Position numbers and translations under genes: made by a program. A model generated the notes under the pieces. It ran no database searches. It was not told where the DNA came from and saw only the letters and a program-made list of their open reading frames with translations. 33,323 nt of DNA from JBOHBN01 sp050698355 (GTDB lineage Bacteria > Actinomycetota > Actinomycetes > Streptosporangiales > WHST01). The stretch is from assembly GCA_050698355.1 (NCBI GenBank), contig JBOHBN010000007.1:1-33323 (forward strand), read 5' to 3'. Shown here one piece after another: positions 1 through 7,532 of this stretch. Position 1 is the stretch's first letter; the number at the start of each line of letters is the position of its first letter.

Positions 1-29
1 CTTCTCACTATTCGCACTACCAGGAGCTC

Positions 30-866
30 ATGCCGCACGAACGGCCTCCCGGGTACCTGCAGACCGCCGACCGGGCGCTGCAGGTGCTCGGCGCCTTCAC
101 CTCCGACACCCCCTCGTGGGGCGTGAGCGACCTCGCCCGGGCCCTGTACCTGGACAAGTCGCAGGTGCAGCGCCTGCTCGCGACGCTGGCGTACCGGGGT
201 TTCCTCGTCACCGACCCGGTGACCCGCCGCTACCAGCTCGGCCCCACGCTCGTCGCCCTCGGGCGGCTCGCCGAGGCGAGCGACGGCGTGACCCGGGCCG
301 TACGCGACCTGCTGGCGCCGCTCGCGGGGCGTACGGGCGAGAGCGCGGTCCTCAACGTCCCCGACGCGAACAGGTACCGCTGCGCCGCCGCGGTCGACGG
401 GCCGGGGCCGCTGCGGTACGCGACGATCGTCGGGCAACTGTTCCCCGGGCACGGCGGCGCCGGTGGCCACGCCATCTTCGCCTTCCTGTCCGAGGAACGG
501 GTCCGCGGCCTGTTCGGCGAGACGCTGGAACGGTTCAGCCCCACCACGCCGACCACCCTCGACGAGCTGCTCGCCATCCACGCCCGCGTACGCGAGCGCG
601 GCCTCGCGGTCTCCGACGGCGAGTACGACCACCGGGTGGAGGCGGTCGCCGCCCCGGTCTTCGCCCAGGCCACCGTCCTCGGCGCCGTCTCGGTGATCGG
701 GGCGCGCGACAGCGTGCACCCACACCTCGACCAGATCATCGGCGAGGTCCGGCGCACCGCCGACGAGATGACCGCCGCCCTGGCGATCGACGCCCCAGCA
801 CCAACCACCGCAACCGACGAAGGGACCGGTCATGGCACAGGTCCAGCCCGCCTCGCTCACCGGTGA
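30..866 (+). CDS. IclR-family transcriptional regulator
   Basis: A 278-residue protein with the IclR layout. A winged helix-turn-helix covers about residues 9-72 (LQVLGAFTSD, then SQVQRLLATLAYRGFL and RYQLGPTLVALG). An effector-binding domain follows at about residues 80-255, with the PGHGGAGGHAIFAF segment and the late AVSVIGARD strand typical of the family. The ATG at 30 follows AGGAG (22-26) closely. The last 35 bp overlap the next gene in another frame, so the two are very likely co-transcribed. IclR proteins are ligand-responsive regulators of catabolic or transport operons, often the adjacent one. By inference this one controls the transporter and hydrolases downstream. The tail after about residue 255 is Ala/Pro/Thr-rich and not conserved. 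The ligand is unknown. Family is certain, target is inferred. Confidence 0.93.
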   Translation: MPHERPPGYLQTADRALQVLGAFTSDTPSWGVSDLARALYLDKSQVQRLLATLAYRGFLVTDPVTRRYQLGPTLVALGRLAEASDGVTRAVRDLLAPLAGRTGESAVLNVPDANRYRCAAAVDGPGPLRYATIVGQLFPGHGGAGGHAIFAFLSEERVRGLFGETLERFSPTTPTTLDELLAIHARVRERGLAVSDGEYDHRVEAVAAPVFAQATVLGAVSVIGARDSVHPHLDQIIGEVRRTADEMTAALAIDAPAPTTATDEGTGHGTGPARLAHR

Positions 867-2454
867 CAGCGGGCAGCACCCCCGCGCGTACGAGCCGGTC
901 ACGCTCGTACTCGCGATCCTGCTCAGCGTGCTCGGCGCGGTCATCGGCCTGCACCTGGTCACGACGCTCGGCATCTCGGCGAACACCTCGGTCATCGGCG
1001 CGCTCATCGCCATGCTCGTCGGGCGAGTCGGCTTCGCCGGCCTGCGGAGCATGCGCTCGGTGCACCGGCAGAACCTCGCGCAGAGCGCGATCTCCGCGGC
1101 CACGTTCGCCGCGGCCAACGCGCTGCTGACTCCGATCGCGGTGCCGTACGCGTTCGGGCGTCCCGACCTGGTGTGGCCGATGCTGATCGGTTCGGCGTGC
1201 GGGCTCGCGGTCGACGCCTGGGTGCTCTACCGGATCTTCGACAGCACCTTTCTGCCGGCGACGAACGCCTGGCCGCCCGGCGTCGCCGCCGCGGAGACGA
1301 TCGTCGCCGGTGACCGCGGCGGGCGCCGTGCGATCATCCTCGCCGCAGGCGGCGCCGTCGGCCTCGCCGGGTCGTGGCTCGGCCTGTCCATGTCCGCCGC
1401 CGGGGTGGCGTTTATCGGCAACATGTGGGCGCTCGGGATGTTCGGCGTCGGTCTGCTGATCGGGCAGTACGAGCCGGGCCTGCTGCACGTCGACCTCGCC
1501 GAGCAGTACATCCCGCAGGGCGTGATGATCGGCGCCGGCATCATCGCGCTCGGCCAGGCCGGTGTCCTGCTCGCCCGTCGCCGCAGGAACCGTACGCCGG
1601 CGACCGAGAACGGCGAGCACGATCCCAGCGCCGAGGCGACCGTGGACGAGCGGCAGCTGCGCCGCTCGCTGGTGAGCGGGTTCTTCCTTTTCGTCGGCGG
1701 CGCGATCGTGCTCGCCCTCGCGACCGGGCTCTACGCGCAGATGTCGGTACCGCTGCTCGTCGGCTGGATCCTGCTGGCCGGGTTCGCCGCGATCGTGCAC
1801 GAGATCATCGTCGGCCTCGCCGCCATGCACGCGGGCTGGTTTCCCGCGTTCGCGGTGAGCCTGATCTTCCTCATCCTGGGCCTCGTCATCGGGATACCCG
1901 CGCTGCCGCTGGCGATCCTCGTCGCGTACTGCGCCTCGACCGGGCCCGCGTTCGCCGACATGGGCTACGACTTCAAGGCGGGCTGGATGCTGCGCCGCAA
2001 CCGCCGGCCGTGGACCGCCTTCGAGCTCGCCGGGCGCCGCCAGCAGTTCACCTCGGCGCTCGTCGGGTGCGCGGTCGCGCTCGGCACGGTGGCGCTGCTC
2101 TGGCACACGTACTTCGACAATGGGCAGATCCCGCCGTTCGCGACGGTGTACGCCGACAGCATCAAGGCCGGGCTGTCCAGCCCGGGCGCCACGGTCAACC
2201 TGGTGCTGTGGGCCATTCCCGGCGCCGCGATCCAGCTGATCGGCGGCCCCAAGCGGCAGATGGGCATCCTGCTCGCGACCGGCCTTCTGATCGCGACGCC
2301 GAACGCCGGGTGGCTCGTGCTCGGCGCGCTGCTCATCCGCGTGATCTACCGGAAGGTCCGCGGGCCGGAGGGTGAGACCGAGCTGTTCCTCGTCGGCGCC
2401 GGCATCATCGCCGGCGACTCGATAGCCGCGACCGCGCAGATCGTGCGGTCATAG
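832..2454 (+). CDS. OPT-superfamily (oligopeptide/YSL-type) transporter
   Basis: A 540-residue polytopic membrane protein with more than a dozen hydrophobic segments and a cytosolic-looking charged loop at about residues 250-285. Family signs are the PxTNAWPPGVAAAETI segment in the first half, the small-residue-rich YCASTGPAFADMGYDFKAGWML stretch (compare the AGDLMQDLKTGYLL motif of OPT proteins), and a late IGGPKRQMGILLATGLLI helix. OPT carriers import oligopeptides, modified peptides or metal chelates, usually with protons. The ATG at 832 has AAGGGA upstream and lies inside the regulator gene. The stop is 12 nt before the next start. Its neighbours (an M29/NicX-like enzyme and an S33 peptidase-like hydrolase) point to import of a peptide-like nutrient. 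That substrate assignment is inference. Confidence 0.85.
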   Translation: MAQVQPASLTGDSGQHPRAYEPVTLVLAILLSVLGAVIGLHLVTTLGISANTSVIGALIAMLVGRVGFAGLRSMRSVHRQNLAQSAISAATFAAANALLTPIAVPYAFGRPDLVWPMLIGSACGLAVDAWVLYRIFDSTFLPATNAWPPGVAAAETIVAGDRGGRRAIILAAGGAVGLAGSWLGLSMSAAGVAFIGNMWALGMFGVGLLIGQYEPGLLHVDLAEQYIPQGVMIGAGIIALGQAGVLLARRRRNRTPATENGEHDPSAEATVDERQLRRSLVSGFFLFVGGAIVLALATGLYAQMSVPLLVGWILLAGFAAIVHEIIVGLAAMHAGWFPAFAVSLIFLILGLVIGIPALPLAILVAYCASTGPAFADMGYDFKAGWMLRRNRRPWTAFELAGRRQQFTSALVGCAVALGTVALLWHTYFDNGQIPPFATVYADSIKAGLSSPGATVNLVLWAIPGAAIQLIGGPKRQMGILLATGLLIATPNAGWLVLGALLIRVIYRKVRGPEGETELFLVGAGIIAGDSIAATAQIVRS

Positions 2455-2466
2455 AAGGGGGAGTGC

Positions 2467-3531
2467 ATGGAGGTCGCGAGTCGCGTCGAGTCCCGGTCGG
2501 CGTACCTGTCGTACGAGGCGGCGCTGGGCGCGCGCAAGCTCGTCGAGGGGATCATGCGGGTCCGCCCGGGCGAGAACGTCGTCATCACGGTCGACACGGC
2601 GGGCGACGACCGGGTCGCGGAGCTGACCGCGCAGGCGGTACTCGCCGCGGGCGCAAGCCCCACCGTCGTGCGGTACGAGACGCGGCCGTCGTCGGCGATG
2701 GAGCCGCCCGCCCCCGTCGCGGGTGCCGTCACGCACGCCGACGTGTGGATCGAGTACGCGTTCGGCTATCTGATGCACTCCGACGCGTTCCGGCGGGCCA
2801 TCGACAACGGCGCCCGCTACGCCAACCTCACCGCGATGGACGTGCAGATGCTCGTCGACACCGTCGGCCGGGTTGATTTCGCGGGCGTGACCCGATTGGG
2901 CGAGGCGCTCGTACGGCTGCTGTCGGCGGCCGACGAGGTACGGGTCACCACGCCTGCGGGCACCGACATCACCGCTCGGGGCGGCGGCCGGCCGATCAAC
3001 CTGCGCGGCGTGCCTGCGACCGAGCCCGGGCAGACGGTCATGCTCGCCGGCCAGATCTCCTGGAACCCGCTCGAGGAGACCCAGCAGGGCATGCTGGTCT
3101 TCGACGGCGCCGTCTGGCCGCCGGACGAGCTGGGGCTGCTGCGCTCGCCCGTGCGGTGCTCCGTACGCGACGGGCGCGTGGTCGCCATTGACGGCGACGC
3201 GGACGCGGGCGTGTTCGACCGGTGGATGGCGAGCCACGACGACCCGAACATGTACCGGATCGCGCACTGGTCGCTGGGCTTCAACCCCGGCGTGCGCAAG
3301 CCGACGGGGCGGATCGTGGAGGACGAGCGAGTCTTCGGCTGCGTCGAGCTCGGCATCGGCACCAAGGGCGCGTGGATCGGTGGCGAGCCGTGGGTCGCCG
3401 CGGCGCACACCGACGGCAGCATGATGAACCCGTCCATCTTCCTGGACGGCAACGCGATCGAGGAGGACGGCGTGTACGTGCATCCGGAGCTGGCCGCGAT
3501 CTGCCGCGACCTCGGCATCAGCGGCTACTGA
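2467..3531 (+). CDS. M29 aminopeptidase / NicX-like metalloenzyme
   Basis: A 354-residue soluble protein of the thermophilic metalloprotease M29 / 2,5-dihydroxypyridine 5,6-dioxygenase (NicX) superfamily. It opens with ALGARKLVEGIMRVRPGENVVITVD, a usual start for this fold. A C-terminal metal site is suggested by His267 (IAHWSLGFNPG) and by His314-Thr-Asp316 (AAHTDGSMMNPS). This resembles, from memory, the His/His-x-Asp iron ligands of NicX. Classical M29 aminopeptidases use a longer Glu/His/Tyr/Asp set. A strong GAAGGGGAG sits just before ATG 2467. The enzyme may be an aminopeptidase, acting after import by the OPT carrier and beside the S33 hydrolase, or a ring-opening dioxygenase-like enzyme. 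The sequence alone does not decide. Superfamily is fairly sure, reaction is open. Confidence 0.72.
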   Translation: MEVASRVESRSAYLSYEAALGARKLVEGIMRVRPGENVVITVDTAGDDRVAELTAQAVLAAGASPTVVRYETRPSSAMEPPAPVAGAVTHADVWIEYAFGYLMHSDAFRRAIDNGARYANLTAMDVQMLVDTVGRVDFAGVTRLGEALVRLLSAADEVRVTTPAGTDITARGGGRPINLRGVPATEPGQTVMLAGQISWNPLEETQQGMLVFDGAVWPPDELGLLRSPVRCSVRDGRVVAIDGDADAGVFDRWMASHDDPNMYRIAHWSLGFNPGVRKPTGRIVEDERVFGCVELGIGTKGAWIGGEPWVAAAHTDGSMMNPSIFLDGNAIEEDGVYVHPELAAICRDLGISGY

Positions 3532-3541
3532 GAGCGGTGTC

Positions 3542-3632
3542 GAAGTCGATCACGGTAAGTACGCCAAGGCCCACGTACCCGCCCTGCTGGCCGTGAGAAG
3601 TAGGTCCCAGGGTACTTACCGTGATCGACTTC
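3542..3632. repeat. Perfect 21-bp inverted repeat with 49-bp spacer
   Basis: Positions 3542-3562 and 3612-3632 are exact reverse complements over 21 bp (arm core GATCACGGTAAGTAC). The spacer is 49 bp. The element fills the gap between the M29/NicX-like gene (stop at 3531) and the S33 hydrolase (GTG at 3676), inside an otherwise tight operon. It lacks the short loop and T-run of an intrinsic terminator. It could be a long RNA hairpin that sets downstream expression, a pair of regulator sites, or a REP/MITE-like repeat. I cannot tell which without genome copies. Confidence 0.9.
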
Positions 3633-3675
3633 ATAGGCGGTACGCGAAGGAGCGCGGGAGGAGAGCGGAGTACCG

Positions 3676-4965
3676 GTGGAGACGACGACATACCGGCGGC
3701 CCGGGCTGGTCACACACGAGCACGTGATCACCACGCCGCTGGACCACGACGTGCCCGGCGGCGAGCGGATCGAGGTGTTCGCCCGGGAACTCGTACGCCC
3801 CGACCGCGAGGACGAGGACCTGCCGCGACTGCTCATGCTGCAGGGCGGTCCCGGCGGCAAGGCCGACCGACCGGCGACGGTGTCGGGCTGGCTGGCGCGG
3901 GCGTTGGACGAGTTTCGCGTCGTGCTGCTCGACCAGCGCGGCACCGGGCGGTCCACGCCGGTGACGCGGCAGACCCTGCCCGAACGCGGCGACCCAGCCG
4001 CGCAGGCCGACTACCTGACGCGGTTCCGCGCGGACTCCATCGTCCGCGACGCCGAGCTGCTGCGCCGCGAGCTGGACGGCGACGAGCCGTGGACCCTGCT
4101 CGGCCAGAGCTTCGGCGGCTTCTGCGTGCTCACGTACCTGTCGCTCGCGCCCGAGGGCGTACGCGAGGCGCTCGTCACGGGCGGCTTGCCGGCGCTCTCC
4201 GGCGGCCCCGACCCCGTCTACCACGCGACGTACCGGCAGGTCGACGCGCGCAACCGCGACTACTTCGCCCGGTACCCCGGTGACGAGGAGCGCGCCAGGA
4301 CGGTTGCCGCGCACCTGGCCGGCGCCGACGAACGACTGCCGACAGGCGAGCGGCTCACCCCCGAGCGCTTCCAGACCGCGGGTATCGTCCTCGGCAACCG
4401 GAGCAGGTTCGACTCCCTGCACGACCTGCTCGAGGACCCGTTCGTACGCAGCGGCGGCGTGCTGCAGCTCTCCGACAGCTTCCTGCAGGGCGTCTCCGGA
4501 CTCGTGTCGTTCGCGGGCAGGCCGCTGTACGCGCTGCTGCACGAGCCGATCTACTGCCAGGGCGAGGCCGCCCGCTGGTCCGCGGAGCGCGTACGCGACG
4601 AGCAGAACGGCGCGTTCGCGCCGGACGCGAAGCCGTTCCGCTTCACCGGGGAGATGATCTACCCGTGGATGTTCGACCAGGACCCGGCGCTCACACCGGT
4701 GCAGGAGGCTGCCGAGCTGGTCGAGGGGAAGGCCGACTGGCCCGCGCTGTACGACCCGGCCCGGCTGGCCGAGAACACGGTGCCGGTGGCGGCCGCGGTG
4801 TACGTCGACGACATGTACGTCCCGTACGAGCTGTCCGCGGTGACCGCGAGCCGGATCGGGTCGTTGCGTCCCTGGATCACCAACGAGTACCACCACGACG
4901 GGATCCGCGAGGACGGCGCGACGGTCCTCGACCGGCTGCTCGACGTCGTACGAGAGAGGCGGTGA
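3676..4965 (+). CDS. Proline iminopeptidase-like alpha/beta hydrolase (S33)
   Basis: A 429-residue alpha/beta-hydrolase of the prolyl aminopeptidase / S33 type. Visible parts are the oxyanion segment LQGGPGG, LLDQRGTGRS, the nucleophile elbow GQSFGG with Ser145, a candidate acid at Asp378/Asp379 in VYVDDMYVP, and a candidate catalytic His406/His407 in NEYHHDG. A cap domain occupies roughly residues 175-310. It would release an N-terminal residue, classically proline, from short peptides, in the cytosol since no signal peptide is seen. GTG 3676 is chosen because GGGAGGAG lies about 11 nt upstream. Its stop is 4 nt from the AroM start, so the two are likely coupled. The 5' flank holds the 21-bp inverted repeat. 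Family is sure; proline specificity is inferred from the family. Confidence 0.9.
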   Translation: METTTYRRPGLVTHEHVITTPLDHDVPGGERIEVFARELVRPDREDEDLPRLLMLQGGPGGKADRPATVSGWLARALDEFRVVLLDQRGTGRSTPVTRQTLPERGDPAAQADYLTRFRADSIVRDAELLRRELDGDEPWTLLGQSFGGFCVLTYLSLAPEGVREALVTGGLPALSGGPDPVYHATYRQVDARNRDYFARYPGDEERARTVAAHLAGADERLPTGERLTPERFQTAGIVLGNRSRFDSLHDLLEDPFVRSGGVLQLSDSFLQGVSGLVSFAGRPLYALLHEPIYCQGEAARWSAERVRDEQNGAFAPDAKPFRFTGEMIYPWMFDQDPALTPVQEAAELVEGKADWPALYDPARLAENTVPVAAAVYVDDMYVPYELSAVTASRIGSLRPWITNEYHHDGIREDGATVLDRLLDVVRERR

Positions 4966-4969
4966 CGTC

Positions 4970-5644
4970 ATGCGGACGCTGGGGCTCGTGACGATCGGGC
5001 AGGCGCCGAGGGACGACCTGACCCCGGAGATCCTGCCGCTCATGCCGCCGTGCCGGGTGGTCGAGCACGGCGCTCTCGACGGCCTTTCGGCCGACGAGGT
5101 CGCGGCGCTGGCGCCGGGTCCGGGCGAGCACGCGCTCACCTCCAAGCTGCGGGACGGGAGCAGCGCCGTGTTCGGCCATGACCAGTCCCTGCCGCTGGTG
5201 GAGAAGGCCGTGGGCCGCGCCGAGGCGGACGGCGCGGACGTCACCCTGATCGTGTGCAGCGGGTCCTTCCCGCCGCTGAGCCACCAGCGGCCGCTGCTGT
5301 TCACCGAGGCTCTCGCGCACCACGCGACCGCCGGGCTCGCCGCCGGCGACCCGGTGGGCATCGTCCGGCCGCTGCCGAGCCAGGTGGACGACGGCGCGGC
5401 GGCGTGGGAAAGCACGCTCGGGCGCCCCGTCGCGGCGGCGACCTCGGCGAGCCCGTACACCGACACGCTGGAGGACGTCGCCGCGGCGGCCGCGAGCCTC
5501 GCCGACCGCTGCGCATTCATCGTGCTCGACTGCATCGGCTACGACGAGCAGATGCGCGCCCTGGCGGCCCAGGCGAGCGGCCGGCACATACTGCTCGTCC
5601 GTACGCTCGCTGCCCGGCTGGCCGGCGAGCTGCTGGTGGGCTGA
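4970..5644 (+). CDS. AroM-family protein
   Basis: A 224-residue protein matching AroM from start to end: LGLVTIGQAPRDD at the N-terminus, LIVCSGSFPPL in the middle, FIVLDCIGY late, and a closing LAARLAGELLV that closely follows the E. coli AroM tail as I recall it. AroM has no established reaction. The fold and the two cysteines (Cys96 in IVCSG and Cys188 in LDCIG) recall Asp/Glu racemase-type enzymes, where paired cysteines act as acid and base. E. coli AroM, as I recall it, keeps only the second, so both being present here is informative. It is the last gene of the five-gene unit, 4 nt after the S33 hydrolase. A racemase or isomerase step on an imported compound is inference. Confidence 0.85.
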   Translation: MRTLGLVTIGQAPRDDLTPEILPLMPPCRVVEHGALDGLSADEVAALAPGPGEHALTSKLRDGSSAVFGHDQSLPLVEKAVGRAEADGADVTLIVCSGSFPPLSHQRPLLFTEALAHHATAGLAAGDPVGIVRPLPSQVDDGAAAWESTLGRPVAAATSASPYTDTLEDVAAAAASLADRCAFIVLDCIGYDEQMRALAAQASGRHILLVRTLAARLAGELLVG

Positions 5645-5667
5645 CTCCGGACGCAACACCGGCGCGG

Positions 5668-6884
5668 CTACGGCGAGCGCTGGGTACGTACCTCGGGATA
5701 GCGGTCGGACGGCCCGGTCAACAGCGGTTCCCGCTCGTGGCGTACGACGTGATCGAGGAATGCCGTGAGGTAGGCATTGGCCACGAGCAGCCCCCGGTCC
5801 CCGTCGATGTCACCGAGCGGCACCACGTGCCGCAACGGGGCTGCGAGGTAGTAGGCCGCGTAGTCAGTGAAGTTGAAGTGCGCGGTGCCGCGGATGCTGT
5901 AGCACCACGTGGGTCCGCTGCTCCCGGCCAGCAGTGCCCTCGCGGCTGTACGGATGCGGCGGCTCTCCGCGTCCACCGGATGGCAGCTGCCTGTGACGCA
6001 GGAGCCGTCGCTGCCCAGGACCAGCAGTGGTGCACGCAGGCCGCGGTGCACGACTGCGCCGAACGGCATGCCGTCGAGGTCGGCGGCGCCCCTGCAGCGC
6101 CTGTCCCTCGCGCACGCCTGGATCGCCGTCGCGCCGCCGAAGGAGTGGCCCACGTAGGCGGTGCGGGTGGCATCAACGTGCCCGGCGAGCGGACCGTTGA
6201 GCTTGGCGACCCGGTCCGCGGCGAACCGCGCGTCGGCGGCCCACGTGCCGATGAGCCGGTTGCCGGCAGCCGGGGTGAAGGTCTCTGGATTGCCGGCCTC
6301 GGTGCTCCCCACCACCTGCCCGCGCAGGACGGTCATGTTCGCGCTGTAGGTCGGTGTCACACCGACGACCAGATACCCGTGGCTGGCGATGTCCTCCGCG
6401 AACGTGGTGAGCTGCGGCGCCGCCAGGCCCATGCCGGGTTCCAGCACCACGATCGGGAACCGGCCGGGTGCAGGCGGCGCGTTCCGGATCGAGTGGGTGC
6501 GGACCGTGCCGAAGCTGCTCTCACCGAGTCGCGGCAGGCCGTCGAAGTGCAGCGCGCCCCATGGACCTGGCTGTAGGCCGCGCGCCGGCCGACCGCGTGC
6601 GGCGGCACGGGGTACCACAGCCAGACCGCGAGTTCTCGGTGCGTGCCCGGCCGCGGCGCGAGCGGGTCGACGCGGGAGCCGTCGGTCCAGTCGAACGTCG
6701 TCCGGCCGACGCGGTAGTGGCCCGTCGGCGCGGGCAGCGCGACCGGCCGGGCATGCCGCACCACGACGACCGCAACGTACGCACCGAGCGCGAGTACCAA
6801 GACGAGGCCGGCAGCCAGGACGGCTCTGAGCACCCGCCGTACGACCACAGCTATGCCCGAGGGCAATCCAGGCGCTCCACACAA
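5668..6884 (-). pseudogene. PAF-acetylhydrolase-like alpha/beta hydrolase, frameshifted
   Basis: Two reading frames together make one hydrolase. The N-terminal part (6884 to about 6571) encodes a membrane anchor (VLRAVLAAGLVLVLALGAYVAVVVV) and then GHYRVGRTTFDWTDG and ELAVWLWYPV. The remainder (about 6568 to 5668), in another frame, starts PGPWGALHFDGLP and holds IVVLEPGMG, the nucleophile elbow GHSFGG, VLGSDG and GTAHFNFTDY, the Ser-Asp-His layout of PAF-acetylhydrolase/dienelactone-hydrolase proteins. Loss of one C from the coding-strand run at 6569-6570 would explain the break. The start is uncertain: TTG 6884 has GAGGGG upstream, and a GTG lies further in. It may be a true pseudogene or an assembly error. 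The enzyme would be membrane-anchored and face outward. Confidence 0.8.
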
Positions 6885-6954
6885 CGAACCGTAGCCCCTC
6901 GCCGTGGGTGCAACCGCGCCAGGCTACACGGCGCATCTTTCTTGCCATCTCCGT

Positions 6955-7155
6955 ATGTGTACGACAAATGGGCTGATGGGACTGCGGTTAGCCCGTTCCG
7001 GTGGCAAGCACAAGATCGGAAAGGACCGTTATTACTACGTCGGTGTGGACGACCGGGGTATCGAGCTGGAGATCATCATTGTCCCCGACGACAAGGATCC
7101 GGACGGCTGGACAATCACCCACGCCATGCCTACTAGCTACAGGGAGCGACCATGA
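6955..7155 (+). CDS. Toxin-like small protein, probably 5'-truncated
   Basis: A short protein whose conserved part is KHKIGKDRYYYVGVDDRGIELEIIIV followed by WTITHAMPTSYR. I associate this pattern with small toxin partners of ribbon-helix-helix antitoxins (DUF4258/BrnT-like size and beta-sheet core). It ends in an ATGA overlap with the antitoxin gene, the usual toxin-antitoxin coupling. The start is unclear. ATG 6955 and ATG 6976 are both possible (66 or 59 residues), and a GTG at 6904 would be longer. None has a Shine-Dalgarno. The His/Arg-rich first helix expected of such toxins is not seen in any frame upstream, so the N-terminus may be lost and the toxin inactive. Family call is moderate. 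Confidence 0.55.
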   Translation: MCTTNGLMGLRLARSGGKHKIGKDRYYYVGVDDRGIELEIIIVPDDKDPDGWTITHAMPTSYRERP

Positions 7156-7526
7156 CCCAGCGCGAGCCCCCGGCTCTTGGGCCGGACACCTCGATCGAGG
7201 ACGTCGACCTCAACGAGGAAGAGACCCACTACCACGGGAAGCGGCTGACCGAGGAAACATTGGACGAGCTTCGCAACCGCAACCTCGTCCCCGGTCGCAA
7301 GTCGCTGACCGGTGGGGCGGTGCACTCGCCGCGCGTGCAGTTCCGGGTCTCAAAGAACATCCAGGAAGAGGCCATCCGTCGCGCGGAAGCGGAGGGCAAG
7401 AGCGTCTCAGCATTGGCCCGGGAAGCGCTTGAACAGTATCTCCGAAGGCAGGCTAGGAATACTGCACGAGCGATCGGGAGTGTCCGGAAACCCGTTGCCC
7501 CGGCGGCCGAGCCAAGACTAGTGTAA
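7152..7526 (+). CDS. Ribbon-helix-helix (CopG/BrnA-like) antitoxin
   Basis: A 124-residue protein. The acidic N-terminal half (EDVDLNEEETHYHGKRLTEETLDELR) would bind the toxin. It is followed by NLVPGRKSLTGG and then a DNA-binding ribbon-helix-helix at about residues 55-98: the strand VQFRVSKNI, a helix, then SVSALAREALEQYLRR. The ATG overlaps the toxin stop (ATGA). RHH antitoxins neutralise the toxin and repress their own operon. The toxin-first order is like brnTA and higBA. The last bases of the gene overlap the likely promoter of the next gene. Confidence 0.75.
   Translation: MTQREPPALGPDTSIEDVDLNEEETHYHGKRLTEETLDELRNRNLVPGRKSLTGGAVHSPRVQFRVSKNIQEEAIRRAEAEGKSVSALAREALEQYLRRQARNTARAIGSVRKPVAPAAEPRLV
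7495..7524 (+). promoter_or_regulatory. Candidate sigma-70-type promoter for leaderless gene
   Basis: TTGCCC (7495-7500), an 18-bp spacer and TAGTGT (7519-7524) sit inside the end of the antitoxin gene. ATG 7533 begins 8 nt after the -10 box, so the transcript would start at or just before the start codon. No Shine-Dalgarno precedes that ATG. Leaderless mRNAs are common in actinobacteria. Prediction from sequence only. Confidence 0.45.
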
Positions 7527-7532
7527 CGACGC

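Noticed and set aside
736..2106. 456-codon open frame on the - strand opposite the OPT gene
   Set aside because: Composition is Arg/Asp/Glu/Gly-rich with no domain, as expected for the complement of a high-GC gene. The + strand frame has clear OPT motifs.
3631..5535. 634-codon - strand frame opposite the S33 and AroM genes
   Set aside because: It crosses two recognisable + strand genes and shows no family motif; an antisense shadow.
5254..6576. 440-codon + strand frame through AroM and the hydrolase
   Set aside because: Starts inside AroM in another frame and is antisense to conserved hydrolase motifs; low-complexity Arg/Ala-rich product.
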